A stretch of 64,000 nt of DNA from Lacibacter luteus (GCF_004118265.1 NZ_SDHW01000001.1:434001-498000); one strand, 5' to 3'. Positions 34,754 through 43,704 are shown, counted from the first letter of the stretch. A program made the numbers and translations. Notes: generated from the sequence alone by a model not told the origin.

Positions 34754-36298
34754 ATGATAAAAAACTATTCACTTCTGCTTCTGCTCGTTGTTGTTAGCTA
34801 CACAACAACCGCACAACAAATTGATAGCAGTAAGTATCCAAAGCTTACCGTTTTTAACGCACAACAGGACCAGGCAAACATGATGCAACAACTTGGCATC
34901 AAAAAATTACGACCTGGCAGAAGTGGCAATGACAATGATCCGAATCATGCAAATTACGATGAGGCTTTGGCAACCCCTTGTCCGCAATTACCCGATGTGC
35001 TTACATTAAAGAATGGTACAAAGATCACTACTGCTGATCAGTGGTGGAAACAACGTCGTCCTGAATTAATTGAAGAGTTTGAACGTGAAGTGTATGGCCG
35101 CATTCCAAAGAATGTTCCGAAAGTAACATGGACGGTGAAGATACTCGACAGAGAAGTGGTGAATCGTATTCCTGTTATTGCAAAAGAAATTATCGGTCAT
35201 GTTGATAACAGTGTCTATCCATTGATCAATGTTGATATAAAAATGGTATTGGTTGTTCCAACAAATGTAAAAGGACCTGTACCTGTGTTGATGATGTTTG
35301 GCCGGCCTGTATTACCTGCACCTGCACAACCGTCGCCCGATGACCTGGAGAAAATAAATGCAGCGTACAAGGAAATGATGATCAAGTCTGATCCTGCAAT
35401 GAAAGAAATTTTTGAAAAGTATCCGGCTTATCAACCAATCACTCGTCTCCCCGCTCCTAACTTTTTTGCGCCTGCAAAACCTGATGATGAATTAACGCCG
35501 CAGGAAAGATTATTAGCTGCTGGTTGGGGTTATGTTACGATCGATCCGGGAACAATACAACCGGATAATGGTGCAGGTTTAACAAGAGGTATTATTGGCT
35601 TAACCAATATGGGTCAGCCACGCAAGCCGGAAGATTGGGGTGCATTGCGTGCATGGGGATGGGGCGCCAGTCGTGCATTGGATTATTTGGAAACCGATCC
35701 ATTGGTAAATGCAAAACAAGTGGGTATTGAAGGTGTGTCGAGATATGGCAAAGCTGCATTGGTAACAATGGCATTCGATCAACGTTTTTCAATTGGATTA
35801 ATTGGTTCATCAGGAAAAGGTGGTGCAACATTGCATCGTCGGGTGTTTGGTGAGTCAGTTGAAAATTTAACCGGCGGTGGCGGTTATCATTGGATGGCCG
35901 GTAATTATTTAAAATACGGAACGGAAGAATCTTCATTCGGTAAAAAAACAGGTTGTGATCTTCCGGTTGATTCGCATGAACTCATCGCTTTGTGTGCTCC
36001 CCGTCTTACATTTATCAGTTATGGCATTCCTGAAAAAGGTGATGCCAACTGGCTCGATCAGAAAGGAAGTTACCAGGCAACCATCGCTGCAGGAACTGTA
36101 TTTAAATTATTAGGTGCAAAAGATCTTGGTGTAAGCAATGATTACCTTGTTGAAAAAATGCCACCGATGCTGACTGATATGCTGAATGGTCATTTAGCAT
36201 GGCGACAACATGATGGCGGGCATACAGACGCACCGAATTTTAATTTTTTTATTCCATGGGCAAGTAAGGGATTAAACTATGAAAAGAAACTACCTTAA
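34754..36298 (+). CDS. Glucuronoyl esterase, CE15
   Basis: This 514-residue exported alpha/beta hydrolase breaks ester links between lignin alcohols and the glucuronic acid of xylan. A signal peptide is visible (residues 1-20). The nucleophile motif is GVSRYGK (S329), matching the family pattern GCSRxGK with V in place of C. The catalytic histidine is in QHDGGHTDAPNF (H490). The length is longer than fungal CE15 and normal for bacterial ones. It follows GH30 after 37 bases. Confidence 0.9.
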   Translation: MIKNYSLLLLLVVVSYTTTAQQIDSSKYPKLTVFNAQQDQANMMQQLGIKKLRPGRSGNDNDPNHANYDEALATPCPQLPDVLTLKNGTKITTADQWWKQRRPELIEEFEREVYGRIPKNVPKVTWTVKILDREVVNRIPVIAKEIIGHVDNSVYPLINVDIKMVLVVPTNVKGPVPVLMMFGRPVLPAPAQPSPDDLEKINAAYKEMMIKSDPAMKEIFEKYPAYQPITRLPAPNFFAPAKPDDELTPQERLLAAGWGYVTIDPGTIQPDNGAGLTRGIIGLTNMGQPRKPEDWGALRAWGWGASRALDYLETDPLVNAKQVGIEGVSRYGKAALVTMAFDQRFSIGLIGSSGKGGATLHRRVFGESVENLTGGGGYHWMAGNYLKYGTEESSFGKKTGCDLPVDSHELIALCAPRLTFISYGIPEKGDANWLDQKGSYQATIAAGTVFKLLGAKDLGVSNDYLVEKMPPMLTDMLNGHLAWRQHDGGHTDAPNFNFFIPWASKGLNYEKKLP

Positions 36299-36302
36299 CA
36301 GC

Positions 36303-37106
36303 ATGAAGAAATTATTTGTTGCAGTTTGTTGCGCATTCAGTTTGTTAAATGCAGTTCATGCACAAACCAATGCTGCATGGAAAGGAAAGAAAGCTGCAGT
36401 GGTAATTACCTATGATGATGCAATCGATCAGCATTTAGATAATGCTGTTCCTGTTCTTGATTCATTGGGATTAAAAGCGACGTTTTATCTGACAGCCTTT
36501 TCGCAATCAATGCAAAAGCGATTGAATGAGTGGAAGAATCTTTCTGTAAGAGGTCATGAGTTGGGTAATCACACATTGTTTCATCCCTGCGTTGGTAATA
36601 TGCCCGGTCGTGAATGGGTGAGTAAAACAAACGACCTGAACAATTATACTGTTAAGCGAATAGAGAACGAAATGCTGATGACCAATCTCTTTTTGCAATC
36701 GCTGGATGGAAAAACCAAACGCACATTTGCCTTTACCTGTGGCGATATGAAGATCGCTGACTCTTCCTTTATCAATGGTATGAAAAAAGATTTTGTTGCT
36801 GCAAGAGCAGTACGCAATGAAATGCATAAGATAAACGAAGTGGATCTGTACAACGTCGATTGTTATGTGGTGAACAATCACAGTTTTGAAGAAATGAAAA
36901 CTTGGGTTGATAAAGCCATGCAGACAAATTCATTACTGGTGATCCTGTTTCATGGTGTGGGCGGTGGCAATGGCTTGGATGTAACAATTGAAAATCATCG
37001 TAAGCTTCTCGCCTACATCAAACAAAAAGAGAAAGAGATATGGGTTGCTCCTATGATAGATGTGGCAGAACATGTACTGCAATGGCAACAACAAAATAAA
37101 AAATGA
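36303..37106 (+). CDS. Polysaccharide deacetylase, CE4-like
   Basis: This 267-residue exported protein has a signal peptide (residues 1-20, ending AVHA). The NodB-fold motif 1 is TYDDA (D38, D39) and motif 2 is H90-x3-H94 (HTLFH), giving the usual Asp-His-His metal site. A late histidine (LLVILFHGVGG) matches motif 5. It may deacetylate xylan. An ATG at 36279 would overlap CE15; the ATG at 36303 matches the signal peptide. Confidence 0.85.
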   Translation: MKKLFVAVCCAFSLLNAVHAQTNAAWKGKKAAVVITYDDAIDQHLDNAVPVLDSLGLKATFYLTAFSQSMQKRLNEWKNLSVRGHELGNHTLFHPCVGNMPGREWVSKTNDLNNYTVKRIENEMLMTNLFLQSLDGKTKRTFAFTCGDMKIADSSFINGMKKDFVAARAVRNEMHKINEVDLYNVDCYVVNNHSFEEMKTWVDKAMQTNSLLVILFHGVGGGNGLDVTIENHRKLLAYIKQKEKEIWVAPMIDVAEHVLQWQQQNKK

Positions 37107-37132
37107 TGAAGTCATAACTAAAACAAATTCGT

Positions 37133-38248
37133 ATGAGTCAGCAACAATCACGAAGAAGTTTTCTGCAAACGCTGGGATTAGCAGGTTTAAGTATTCCGTT
37201 GATCTCTGCGGGCAACTGTAATGAACAACAATCAAAACAAAAAAGCATGCAAAACAAAGATGGAAAACTTGGTATTGCCTTGGTTGGTCTTGGCGGTTAT
37301 GCCGGCGGACAGCTTGCACCTGCTTTGCAGCAAACCGAACATTGCTATCTGGCAGGCATTGTAACAGGCACTCCTTCCAAAGCAATTGCATGGAAAGAAA
37401 AATACAATCTCCCTGATAAGAATATTTACAATTACGAGAATTACGATTCAATTAAGGACAATCCGGATATTGATATCATTTATGTTGTATTGCCAAATCA
37501 CATGCATGCTGAGTACACAGTTCGTGGAGCAAAAGCAGGCAAACATATCATTTGTGAAAAACCCATGGCCATTACCGTTGCAGAGTGTGATCAGATGATT
37601 GCTGCATGCAAAGAAGCAGGTAAACAATTATCGATCGGTTATCGTTTGCATTTTGATCCGTACAATCTTGAAATGAAACGGCTGGGTCAGCAGAAAGTAT
37701 ATGGAGATATTAAAAAGATCAGCTCTGGTTTTTCATTTGTTGCACAAAAAGGAATCTGGCGATTGGATAAAAAAATTGCCGGCGGTGGCCCGTTGATGGA
37801 TCTTGGTGTTTACTGTCTGCAGGCTGTGATGTACACTACAGGTATGGAACCGGTTGCAGTAACTGCACAAACATTCCCTATCAGCGATCCTGATAAGTTT
37901 AAAGACATTGAAGAAACTCTTGCATGGCAAATGGAAATGCCGAATGGATTGATCGCAGAATGCAGAACCAGTTATTCAGAAAGCAGTAACTTCCTGAAAG
38001 CAGAAGCAGAAAAAGGATGGTTTGAATTGCAACCTGCATTTAATTATTCAGGATTGAAAGGCAATACATCAGGTGGACAAATGGATTATCCAAGATTATC
38101 GCAGCAAGCTAAACAGATGGATGCATTTGCATTGTCAGTTAAAAACAAACAGCAAAGCATTGTGCCCGGTGAAATGGGCAGAAGAGATGTAAAGATCATT
38201 GAAGCGATTTATGAAGCAATGAAGACGGGGAAAAGAGTGACCGTATGA
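37133..38248 (+). CDS. Tat-exported Gfo/Idh/MocA oxidoreductase (second copy, possible pentose dehydrogenase)
   Basis: This 371-residue oxidoreductase has a twin-arginine signal (SRRSFLQTLGLAGLSIPL, residues 6-23). The Rossmann motif GIALVGLGGYAGGQLAPAL is near 47-65, EKPMAIT holds the catalytic lysine, and DLGVYCLQAV near 223 is typical of the GFOR-like branch. Zymomonas glucose-fructose oxidoreductase, of the same family, is also exported by Tat. The next genes form a pentonate pathway, so oxidation of xylose or arabinose to a lactone in the periplasm is a good hypothesis. The stop codon overlaps a heptamer tract. Confidence 0.85.
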   Translation: MSQQQSRRSFLQTLGLAGLSIPLISAGNCNEQQSKQKSMQNKDGKLGIALVGLGGYAGGQLAPALQQTEHCYLAGIVTGTPSKAIAWKEKYNLPDKNIYNYENYDSIKDNPDIDIIYVVLPNHMHAEYTVRGAKAGKHIICEKPMAITVAECDQMIAACKEAGKQLSIGYRLHFDPYNLEMKRLGQQKVYGDIKKISSGFSFVAQKGIWRLDKKIAGGGPLMDLGVYCLQAVMYTTGMEPVAVTAQTFPISDPDKFKDIEETLAWQMEMPNGLIAECRTSYSESSNFLKAEAEKGWFELQPAFNYSGLKGNTSGGQMDYPRLSQQAKQMDAFALSVKNKQQSIVPGEMGRRDVKIIEAIYEAMKTGKRVTV

Positions 38249-38272
38249 GTAATGAATGATGAGAGATGAGTT
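38246..38272 (-). repeat. AACTCAT-type heptamer tract over a stop codon
   Basis: On the plus strand this reads atgagta, atgaatg, atgagag, atgagtt. On the minus strand it belongs to the same AACTCAT/CATTCAT family as 23870-23897. It begins at the stop codon of the preceding oxidoreductase gene. Confidence 0.6.
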
Positions 38273-38302
38273 GTGCTTGCTCTCCGTAGCTTTAGCGAAG
38301 AA

Positions 38303-38340
38303 GTGAATGGTGAATGGTCAATGGTGAATAGTGAATAAAG
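38303..38340 (+). repeat. GAATRGT heptamer tract
   Basis: gaatggt, gaatggt, caatggt, gaatagt, gaataaag. Same family as 4867-4935 and 49544-49576. Confidence 0.7.
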
Positions 38341-38462
38341 AACTGTGGACATTCAACTATCCCCTCTTGGGAGGGGCGAGTAACAGCATGACTGAAGATA
38401 GTACATTGGGGTGGGTCCTTCGACTTCGCTCAGGATCAATTGAATTACAAAACGTACAAGTG

Positions 38463-38504
38463 TCGAGACGCTTTCGGTCTCGATGCCGACCAGAGCGTCG
38501 GCAT
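38463..38504. repeat. Double hairpin, REP-like repeat
   Basis: Two adjacent perfect hairpins: tcgagac/gtctcga (38463-38469, 38477-38483) and atgccgac/gtcggcat (38483-38490, 38497-38504). The second shares CCGRCCARAGCGTCGG with 45996-46015. Confidence 0.65.
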
Positions 38505-38559
38505 GCGACGCAACAAAAGTTTAATAGTAGCATAAAAGCTAAGTAAATAAATAAATTAT

Positions 38560-40278
38560 ATGTCACGACGATTACGCAGCCACGATTGGTTTGGCCGCAA
38601 AGACAAAGACGGAATTATTTACCGCAGCTGGATGAAGAATCAGGGCATGCCAACAGATATGTTTGATGGCAGACCGGTGATCGGCATTTGCAATACGTTC
38701 AGTGAACTCACACCTTGCAATGCACATTTTCGTGATCATGCAGAAGCAGTGAAACGTGGCGTGTTGGAAGCAGGTGGTTTTCCTGTTGAGTTTCCGATCA
38801 TGAGTTTGGGTGAGACTTTGCTAAAACCAACAGCGATGTTGTTTCGCAATTTGGCAAGTATGGATGCAGAAGAAAGTATTCGTGGTAACCCGATCGATGG
38901 CGTGGTGTTATTGACCGGTTGCGATAAAACAACTCCGAGTACTGTGATGGGTGCAGCGAGTGTTGGCTTGCCTACGATAGTTGTTCCGGGTGGACCAATG
39001 TTAAACGGACGTTACAAAGGACAAACCATCGGAAGTGGTACACATGTGTGGAAGTTTGATGAAGACATGAAGACGGGAAAGATGACGCAGGAAGAATGTG
39101 AATATGCAGAAAGTTGTATGAGCCGTAGCATTGGTCATTGTATGACGATGGGCACTGCAAGTACCATGGCTGTGATGGTTGAATCATTGGGTTTAACATT
39201 GAGTGGCGCATCTGCTATTCCTGCAGCTGACAGTCGTAAAAAAGTAATGGCACAGTTGAGTGGAAGGCGCATTGTTGAAATGGTGAAAGAGAATTTAACC
39301 ATCGATAAAATATTAACAAGAGAAGCATTTGAAAATGCCATTAAAGTAAATGCAGCCGTTGGTGGTTCTTCAAACTTTATTATTCATCTCGCTGCCATTG
39401 CCGGAAGAATTGGCGTTGATCTGAAGTTGGATGATTTTGATGCGATCGGTAGTAAGATCCCTCTCCTGCTCAACCTGATGCCTTCAGGAAAATATTTGAT
39501 GGAAGATTTTTATTATGCAGGTGGATTACCAGTGATCTTAAATGAACTGAAAAAAGAATTGCATCAAAACGTTATTACTGTTACAGGAAAAAATCACCAG
39601 GAGAATATTGTTGGCACAACAGATAACTATAATGCTGATGTAATTGCTGCATACAACAAACCATTTATTCCGGAAGCTGGCATTGTGGTGGTGAAAGGCA
39701 ATCTTGCAGAGAATGGTGCTGTTATTAAACCATCGGCTGCAACACCTGCATTAATGAAACATACCGGCAGAGCAGTGGTGTTTGAAAGTATTGAAGATTA
39801 TCATGCACGTGTGGATGATCCTGAATTGGATATTGATGAAAACTGTGTAATGGTGTTGAAATATGTTGGCCCGGTTGGTTACCCCGGTATGCCGGAAGTG
39901 GGTAATATGGCTTTGCCGAAAAAGATCTTGCAGAAAGGAATTAAAGATATGGTACGCATCAGCGATGGAAGAATGAGTGGTACAGCGTATGGCACAGCAG
40001 TATTGCATGTAAGCCCTGAAAGTGCTATTGGTGGTGCATTGGCATTGGTGCAGAATGGTGATATGATCGAACTAAATGTTGAGAAGCGATTATTGCACTT
40101 GCATGTAAGTGATGAAGAATTGGCCAAACGAAGAGCAGCCTGGGCATTACCTAAACCTGCAGCCACTCGTGGTTATGTGAGCATGTACATTAAACATGTG
40201 ATGGGTGCAGATAAAGGTGCTGATCTTGATTTTCTGCAAGGAAGTTCAGGATCAGAGGTCACAAGAGATTCACATTAA
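38560..40278 (+). CDS. Sugar-acid dehydratase, IlvD/Edd family (xylonate/arabonate type)
   Basis: This 572-residue cytoplasmic iron-sulfur dehydratase probably converts a pentonate (D-xylonate or L-arabonate) to its 2-keto-3-deoxy acid. Cluster cysteines fit C53 (TPCNAH), C121 (LLTGCDKTTP) and C194 (IGHCMTMG). The motif PGGPMLNGRYKGQ near 143 and the C-terminal ISDGRMSGTAYGT are typical. The pentonate branch is suggested by length, the short first segment SHDWFGRKDKDG, and the neighbours. Dihydroxy-acid dehydratase (IlvD) proper is less likely because no branched-chain amino acid genes are near. Confidence 0.88.
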   Translation: MSRRLRSHDWFGRKDKDGIIYRSWMKNQGMPTDMFDGRPVIGICNTFSELTPCNAHFRDHAEAVKRGVLEAGGFPVEFPIMSLGETLLKPTAMLFRNLASMDAEESIRGNPIDGVVLLTGCDKTTPSTVMGAASVGLPTIVVPGGPMLNGRYKGQTIGSGTHVWKFDEDMKTGKMTQEECEYAESCMSRSIGHCMTMGTASTMAVMVESLGLTLSGASAIPAADSRKKVMAQLSGRRIVEMVKENLTIDKILTREAFENAIKVNAAVGGSSNFIIHLAAIAGRIGVDLKLDDFDAIGSKIPLLLNLMPSGKYLMEDFYYAGGLPVILNELKKELHQNVITVTGKNHQENIVGTTDNYNADVIAAYNKPFIPEAGIVVVKGNLAENGAVIKPSAATPALMKHTGRAVVFESIEDYHARVDDPELDIDENCVMVLKYVGPVGYPGMPEVGNMALPKKILQKGIKDMVRISDGRMSGTAYGTAVLHVSPESAIGGALALVQNGDMIELNVEKRLLHLHVSDEELAKRRAAWALPKPAATRGYVSMYIKHVMGADKGADLDFLQGSSGSEVTRDSH

Positions 40279-40334
40279 GATAGAAACACTGATAACGCTG
40301 ATGCGACTGATCAAAACAGATAAATACAAATGAC

Positions 40335-41366
40335 ATGAAGCCGTATAAATCACTATTCTTTTTTTCAACAATGATGTTGCTGTCCTGCAACAACCCATCA
40401 GAACAAAAGCAAGAAACAATGTATAAGACCACCAGAACAATTGAGCGGCTTGATCCTGCTATCAATGCAATCATTTCTGATTCTGCAAAAATTGAAATTA
40501 TTGCTGAAGGATTTGAATGGAGTGAAGGTCCTCTTTGGCTGGAGAAACAACAAATGCTCATCTTCAGTGATGTGCCGATGAATACAATTTATAAATGGAC
40601 GGAAGAAAAAGGTAAAGAAGTTTATCTGAAACCATCCGGTTATACAGGCTCCGAACCTTCAGTATGTAAAGAGCCGGGCAGCAATGGCTTAACATTCGAC
40701 AACAATGGCAATCTTGTTTTATGTCAACATGGTGACAGAAGAATGGCAAGGATGGATGCACCTCTTGACAAGCCAACAGCAAAATTTAGTACGCTTGCAG
40801 ATAAATATCAAGGCAAACGTTTCAGCAGCCCGAATGATGCAGTGTATAACAAAGCCGGTGAATTGTTTTTTACCGATCCGCCGTATGGTTTGCAAACACA
40901 GGACGATACGGATTCAAAAAAAGAAATCAAACACAATGGTGTTTATAAGGTGATGAAAGATGGAACAGTTAAGCTGCTTATTGATTCAATAACAAGACCC
41001 AATGGTCTGGCATTTTTACCAGGAGAGAAAAAGCTTATTGTTGCATGCAGTGATCCTGCTTTTCCCAATTGGTATATCTATGACCTGAATGTTGACACAT
41101 TTGAAATTGATAATGGCAGAATATTTTACAGTGCAAGTGAAGAGGCTAAAACTATGGGCGGCTTACCAGATGGTTTAAAGATTGATAAAAATGGGAACAT
41201 ATTTGCAACAGGTCCGGGTGGTGTTTATATATTTAACAGTGATGGGAAAAAGCTGGGCATGATTAAACTGGAGAACTCCGCAAGTAATTGTGCTTTATCG
41301 CCAGATGAAAAGACATTGTATGTTACGAATGATATGTATTTACTAAGAATTAAACTAAGAGATTAA
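40335..41366 (+). CDS. SMP-30/gluconolactonase-like lactonase, lipoprotein
   Basis: This 343-residue six-bladed propeller probably opens a sugar-acid lactone (xylono- or arabinonolactone). The N-terminus ends in a lipobox (MLLSC, C18), so it is membrane-anchored outside the cytoplasm. Metal-site residues are visible in FEWSEGPLW, FSSPNDAVY, RPNGLAFLP and GGLPDGLKI. It lies between the dehydratase and the FAH-fold gene. Its export matches the Tat signal of the upstream oxidoreductase, which would make the lactone in the same compartment. Confidence 0.88.
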   Translation: MKPYKSLFFFSTMMLLSCNNPSEQKQETMYKTTRTIERLDPAINAIISDSAKIEIIAEGFEWSEGPLWLEKQQMLIFSDVPMNTIYKWTEEKGKEVYLKPSGYTGSEPSVCKEPGSNGLTFDNNGNLVLCQHGDRRMARMDAPLDKPTAKFSTLADKYQGKRFSSPNDAVYNKAGELFFTDPPYGLQTQDDTDSKKEIKHNGVYKVMKDGTVKLLIDSITRPNGLAFLPGEKKLIVACSDPAFPNWYIYDLNVDTFEIDNGRIFYSASEEAKTMGGLPDGLKIDKNGNIFATGPGGVYIFNSDGKKLGMIKLENSASNCALSPDEKTLYVTNDMYLLRIKLRD

Positions 41367-41367
41367 A

Positions 41368-42195
41368 ATGAAGCTTTACAAAACAAAAACCTGTGCTGTA
41401 GTTGAACATAACAACTTGTATTATGCTATTCATCGTGATTGGCAAACGCTGGTAAACGTTGACAATCTTTATCAACAGCTAAGTGAGCTGATTGCAACAT
41501 CACCTGCAGGAACAGATACGTTAATAAAAGATATTGAAGCACCAATGGGTCCGCAACAGGAACTCTGGGCCTGTGGTGTTACATACTTACGCAGCAAGGT
41601 TGGACGGCAGGAAGAAAGTAAAGCCAGCGGTGGTGCCGATTTTTATGCAAAGGTTTATGAAGCCGATCGTCCTGAATGTTTTTTTAAAGCAACTGCTCAT
41701 CGTGTGGTTGGTCATTTGGCTAAAGTGCGTATCCGCAAAGATTCCACCTGGGATGTACCCGAACCGGAGTTGACATTGGTTGTAAGTTCATCAGGCAAAA
41801 TCGTAGGCTATACAATTGGTAACGATATGAGCAGCCGAAGTATTGAAGGTGAAAATCCATTGTACCTGCCACAGGCAAAAACATACGATGCCTGTGCAGC
41901 ACTCGGTCCCTGCATTTATGTAACAGAACAAGCACTCTCTCCTTCTACAAGCATTGCTATGCAGATAGCACGAAATGGAAAAACTGTTTTTGAAGGAACC
42001 ATCACTATCGATCAAATGAAACGTACAGTAGAAGAACTCGCTTCATTTATTTATCGTGAAGCATCGTTTCCACATGGTTGCTTTATTATGACAGGAACAG
42101 GAATTGTGCCCGGCAGTGATTTCACTTTGCAAAGTGGCGATGAGATCAGCATCAGCATCGATTCCATCGGCACACTAAAAAATACCGTGCAATAA
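41368..42195 (+). CDS. FAH-superfamily 2-keto-3-deoxy-pentonate dehydratase (KdaD/XylX-like)
   Basis: This 275-residue cytoplasmic protein has the FAH metal-site pattern E132-x-E134 (PEPELT) and D153 (IGNDMSSRSIEGENPLY). The opening WACGVTYLRS (67-76) and the NPLYLPQAKTYD segment resemble Sulfolobus 2-keto-3-deoxy-D-arabinonate dehydratase and the XylX group. These convert the keto-deoxy acid to alpha-ketoglutarate semialdehyde (Weimberg route). It is one base after the lactonase gene and 4 bases before the permease gene, so the three are probably co-translated. No semialdehyde dehydrogenase gene is in the window. Confidence 0.82.
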   Translation: MKLYKTKTCAVVEHNNLYYAIHRDWQTLVNVDNLYQQLSELIATSPAGTDTLIKDIEAPMGPQQELWACGVTYLRSKVGRQEESKASGGADFYAKVYEADRPECFFKATAHRVVGHLAKVRIRKDSTWDVPEPELTLVVSSSGKIVGYTIGNDMSSRSIEGENPLYLPQAKTYDACAALGPCIYVTEQALSPSTSIAMQIARNGKTVFEGTITIDQMKRTVEELASFIYREASFPHGCFIMTGTGIVPGSDFTLQSGDEISISIDSIGTLKNTVQ

Positions 42196-42199
42196 TTAC

Positions 42200-43510
42200 T
42201 TGACCTTTCTTATTATCATACTTGCCATTGCCTTACAGGTTTTCTTAACCGTAAAAAAAGTAAGCCCGTTTCTATCCCTGCTGATCGTAGCGATCGTTGC
42301 CGGTCTTGCCTTAGGCATGCCTGCTGCAGATTTACTCAAGTCAATTGAAAAAGGTGTGGGCAGTACATTGGGTGGACTTGCACTTATTCTTTGCTTGGGT
42401 GCAGTACTGGGAAAAATTTTAGAAGCAAGTGGTGCAGCAGAAAAAATTGCTATCACACTCATTAAACGTTTTGGCGAAAAAAATATACAATGGGCTGTAT
42501 TGCTCACCGGTTTTTTAATTGGCATTCCGCTTTATTACAATGCCGGTTTTGTAATACTCGTGCCGCTTGTTTTTATGTTAGCAAAGAAAACAGGCTTGCC
42601 GCTTTTGTACATTGCGATTCCAATGGCAGCATCGCTCAGTACTATGCATTGCTTTCTGCCGCCACATCCCGGCCCGGTAGTATTGGTAAATGCATTCAAA
42701 GCAGATATGGGTAAGGTATTGATCTATGGAATACTCATTGCCATTCCTGCTGTAATTGTTGCCGGGCCTTTGCTTGGCCGAATGGTAAAAGGAATCACAT
42801 CATCACAAAGCAATTTATTTTCTCCTGTTGAAACAGAATTAAAAGAACTGCCTGCGGCTGCTCCAAGTTTTTTTGTTGCATTATTGCCTGTGTTATTGAT
42901 CACTCTTGCAGTTATTGCACATAATTTTTTAGCTGAAGGAATACTTAAAACAATACTACTGTTTATAGGCGATTCAACCATTGCTTTACTTATTGCTGTG
43001 TTACTGGCTTTTTATCTTTTTGGTATATGCAGAAACATTGCAGTGGATAAACTGATGAAATGGTTGAGCGATGGCATCTCCGGCATTGCTATGATCTTAC
43101 TCATCATTACAGCAGGCGGCGTATTTAAACAGGTATTACAGGATAGTGGTACCGGTGCATACATTGCATCATTCAGCAGTAAATGGCAAATGCCGCCGTT
43201 GATCTTTGCATGGGTTGTTACTGCGTTGCTGCGTGTTACTATTGGTTCAGCAACAGTTGCCGGTATTACAGCAGCAGGTATTGTTGCTCCGTTAGTAACA
43301 AGTGGAGCAGCTTCTCCGGAGTTGATGGTGTTGGCTGTAGGCAGTGGCAGTGTGTTTGGTTCGCACATCAACGATTCAGGTTTCTGGATGTACAAAGAGT
43401 TTTTTAAACTATCGCTTAAACAAACCTTTCTTTCCTGGACGGTGATGGAAACTGTTATTTCGATACTGGGATTAGCAGGCGTATTGGTCATCCATTCACT
43501 TCAATCATAA
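42200..43510 (+). CDS. GntP-family sugar-acid permease
   Basis: This 436-residue inner-membrane protein has 12-14 hydrophobic helices. Family features: SPFLSLLIVAIVAGLALGM near 21-39, GIPLYYNAGFVILVPLVF near 109-126, MHCFLPPHPGPV near 149-160, and GSGSVFGSHINDSGFW near 385-400. Gluconate permeases of this family also take other aldonates, so xylonate or arabonate is a good guess here. No ATG lies near the N-terminus; the start is taken as the TTG at 42200, 4 bases after the FAH stop, giving the expected helix 1. Confidence 0.9.
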   Translation: MTFLIIILAIALQVFLTVKKVSPFLSLLIVAIVAGLALGMPAADLLKSIEKGVGSTLGGLALILCLGAVLGKILEASGAAEKIAITLIKRFGEKNIQWAVLLTGFLIGIPLYYNAGFVILVPLVFMLAKKTGLPLLYIAIPMAASLSTMHCFLPPHPGPVVLVNAFKADMGKVLIYGILIAIPAVIVAGPLLGRMVKGITSSQSNLFSPVETELKELPAAAPSFFVALLPVLLITLAVIAHNFLAEGILKTILLFIGDSTIALLIAVLLAFYLFGICRNIAVDKLMKWLSDGISGIAMILLIITAGGVFKQVLQDSGTGAYIASFSSKWQMPPLIFAWVVTALLRVTIGSATVAGITAAGIVAPLVTSGAASPELMVLAVGSGSVFGSHINDSGFWMYKEFFKLSLKQTFLSWTVMETVISILGLAGVLVIHSLQS

Positions 43511-43520
43511 GGTATGTACA

Positions 43521-43704
43521 TAAAAAATCCCCGACATGTCGGGGATTCTTATCAGGCTTCGAGAATTTTTTGTTTCGTTGTCCGTTCTCTTTTAGGTACA
43601 GAAGCCGTTAGCTTTGCATAGGGTTGGGTCGGGATTTAAAAACAGGCCTTTCTTGTTTGGATTTTAAGGGCTTTCGCCACTTGGTTTCTTAGGTATCGGA
43701 TTTA
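43521..43704 (-). ncRNA. Candidate structured small RNA, minus strand
   Basis: No gene explains this stretch. On the minus strand it has a hairpin with a GAAA tetraloop (AAGUGGC-GAAA-GCCCUU), a second hairpin (AAACA/UGUUU), and a two-part stem (GGCUUC..GAGAA pairing with UUCUCGAAGCC). An intrinsic terminator with a U-tract ends it. The GNRA loop and U-tract exist only on the minus strand. TAATATTG (43711-43718) resembles the -7 box, but -33 spacing is poor. About 184 nt would be a normal 6S RNA length. The family is not identified. Confidence 0.4.
43526..43547 (-). terminator. Intrinsic terminator (22-base perfect palindrome)
   Basis: The palindrome has arms AATCCCCGAC and is followed on the minus strand by six T. 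On the plus strand it is preceded by six A and followed by CTTATC, so it is a weaker stop for the GntP transcript. Confidence 0.8.

Larger units (their letters stand above)
38249..38559. other. Repeat-rich gap before the dehydratase gene
   Basis: These 311 bases hold no gene. They contain a heptamer tract (38246-38272), a GAATRGT tract (38303-38340), a cttcgacttcgctcagga segment of the kind common in Bacteroidota intergenic DNA, and two hairpins (38463-38504). This is the largest break in the rightward run, so the pentonate genes may have their own promoter here. Confidence 0.6.

Noticed and set aside
43526-43547. Palindrome as simple terminator of the GntP gene
   Set aside because: The T-tract is on the minus strand. 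It may stop both directions, but its best reading is leftwards.
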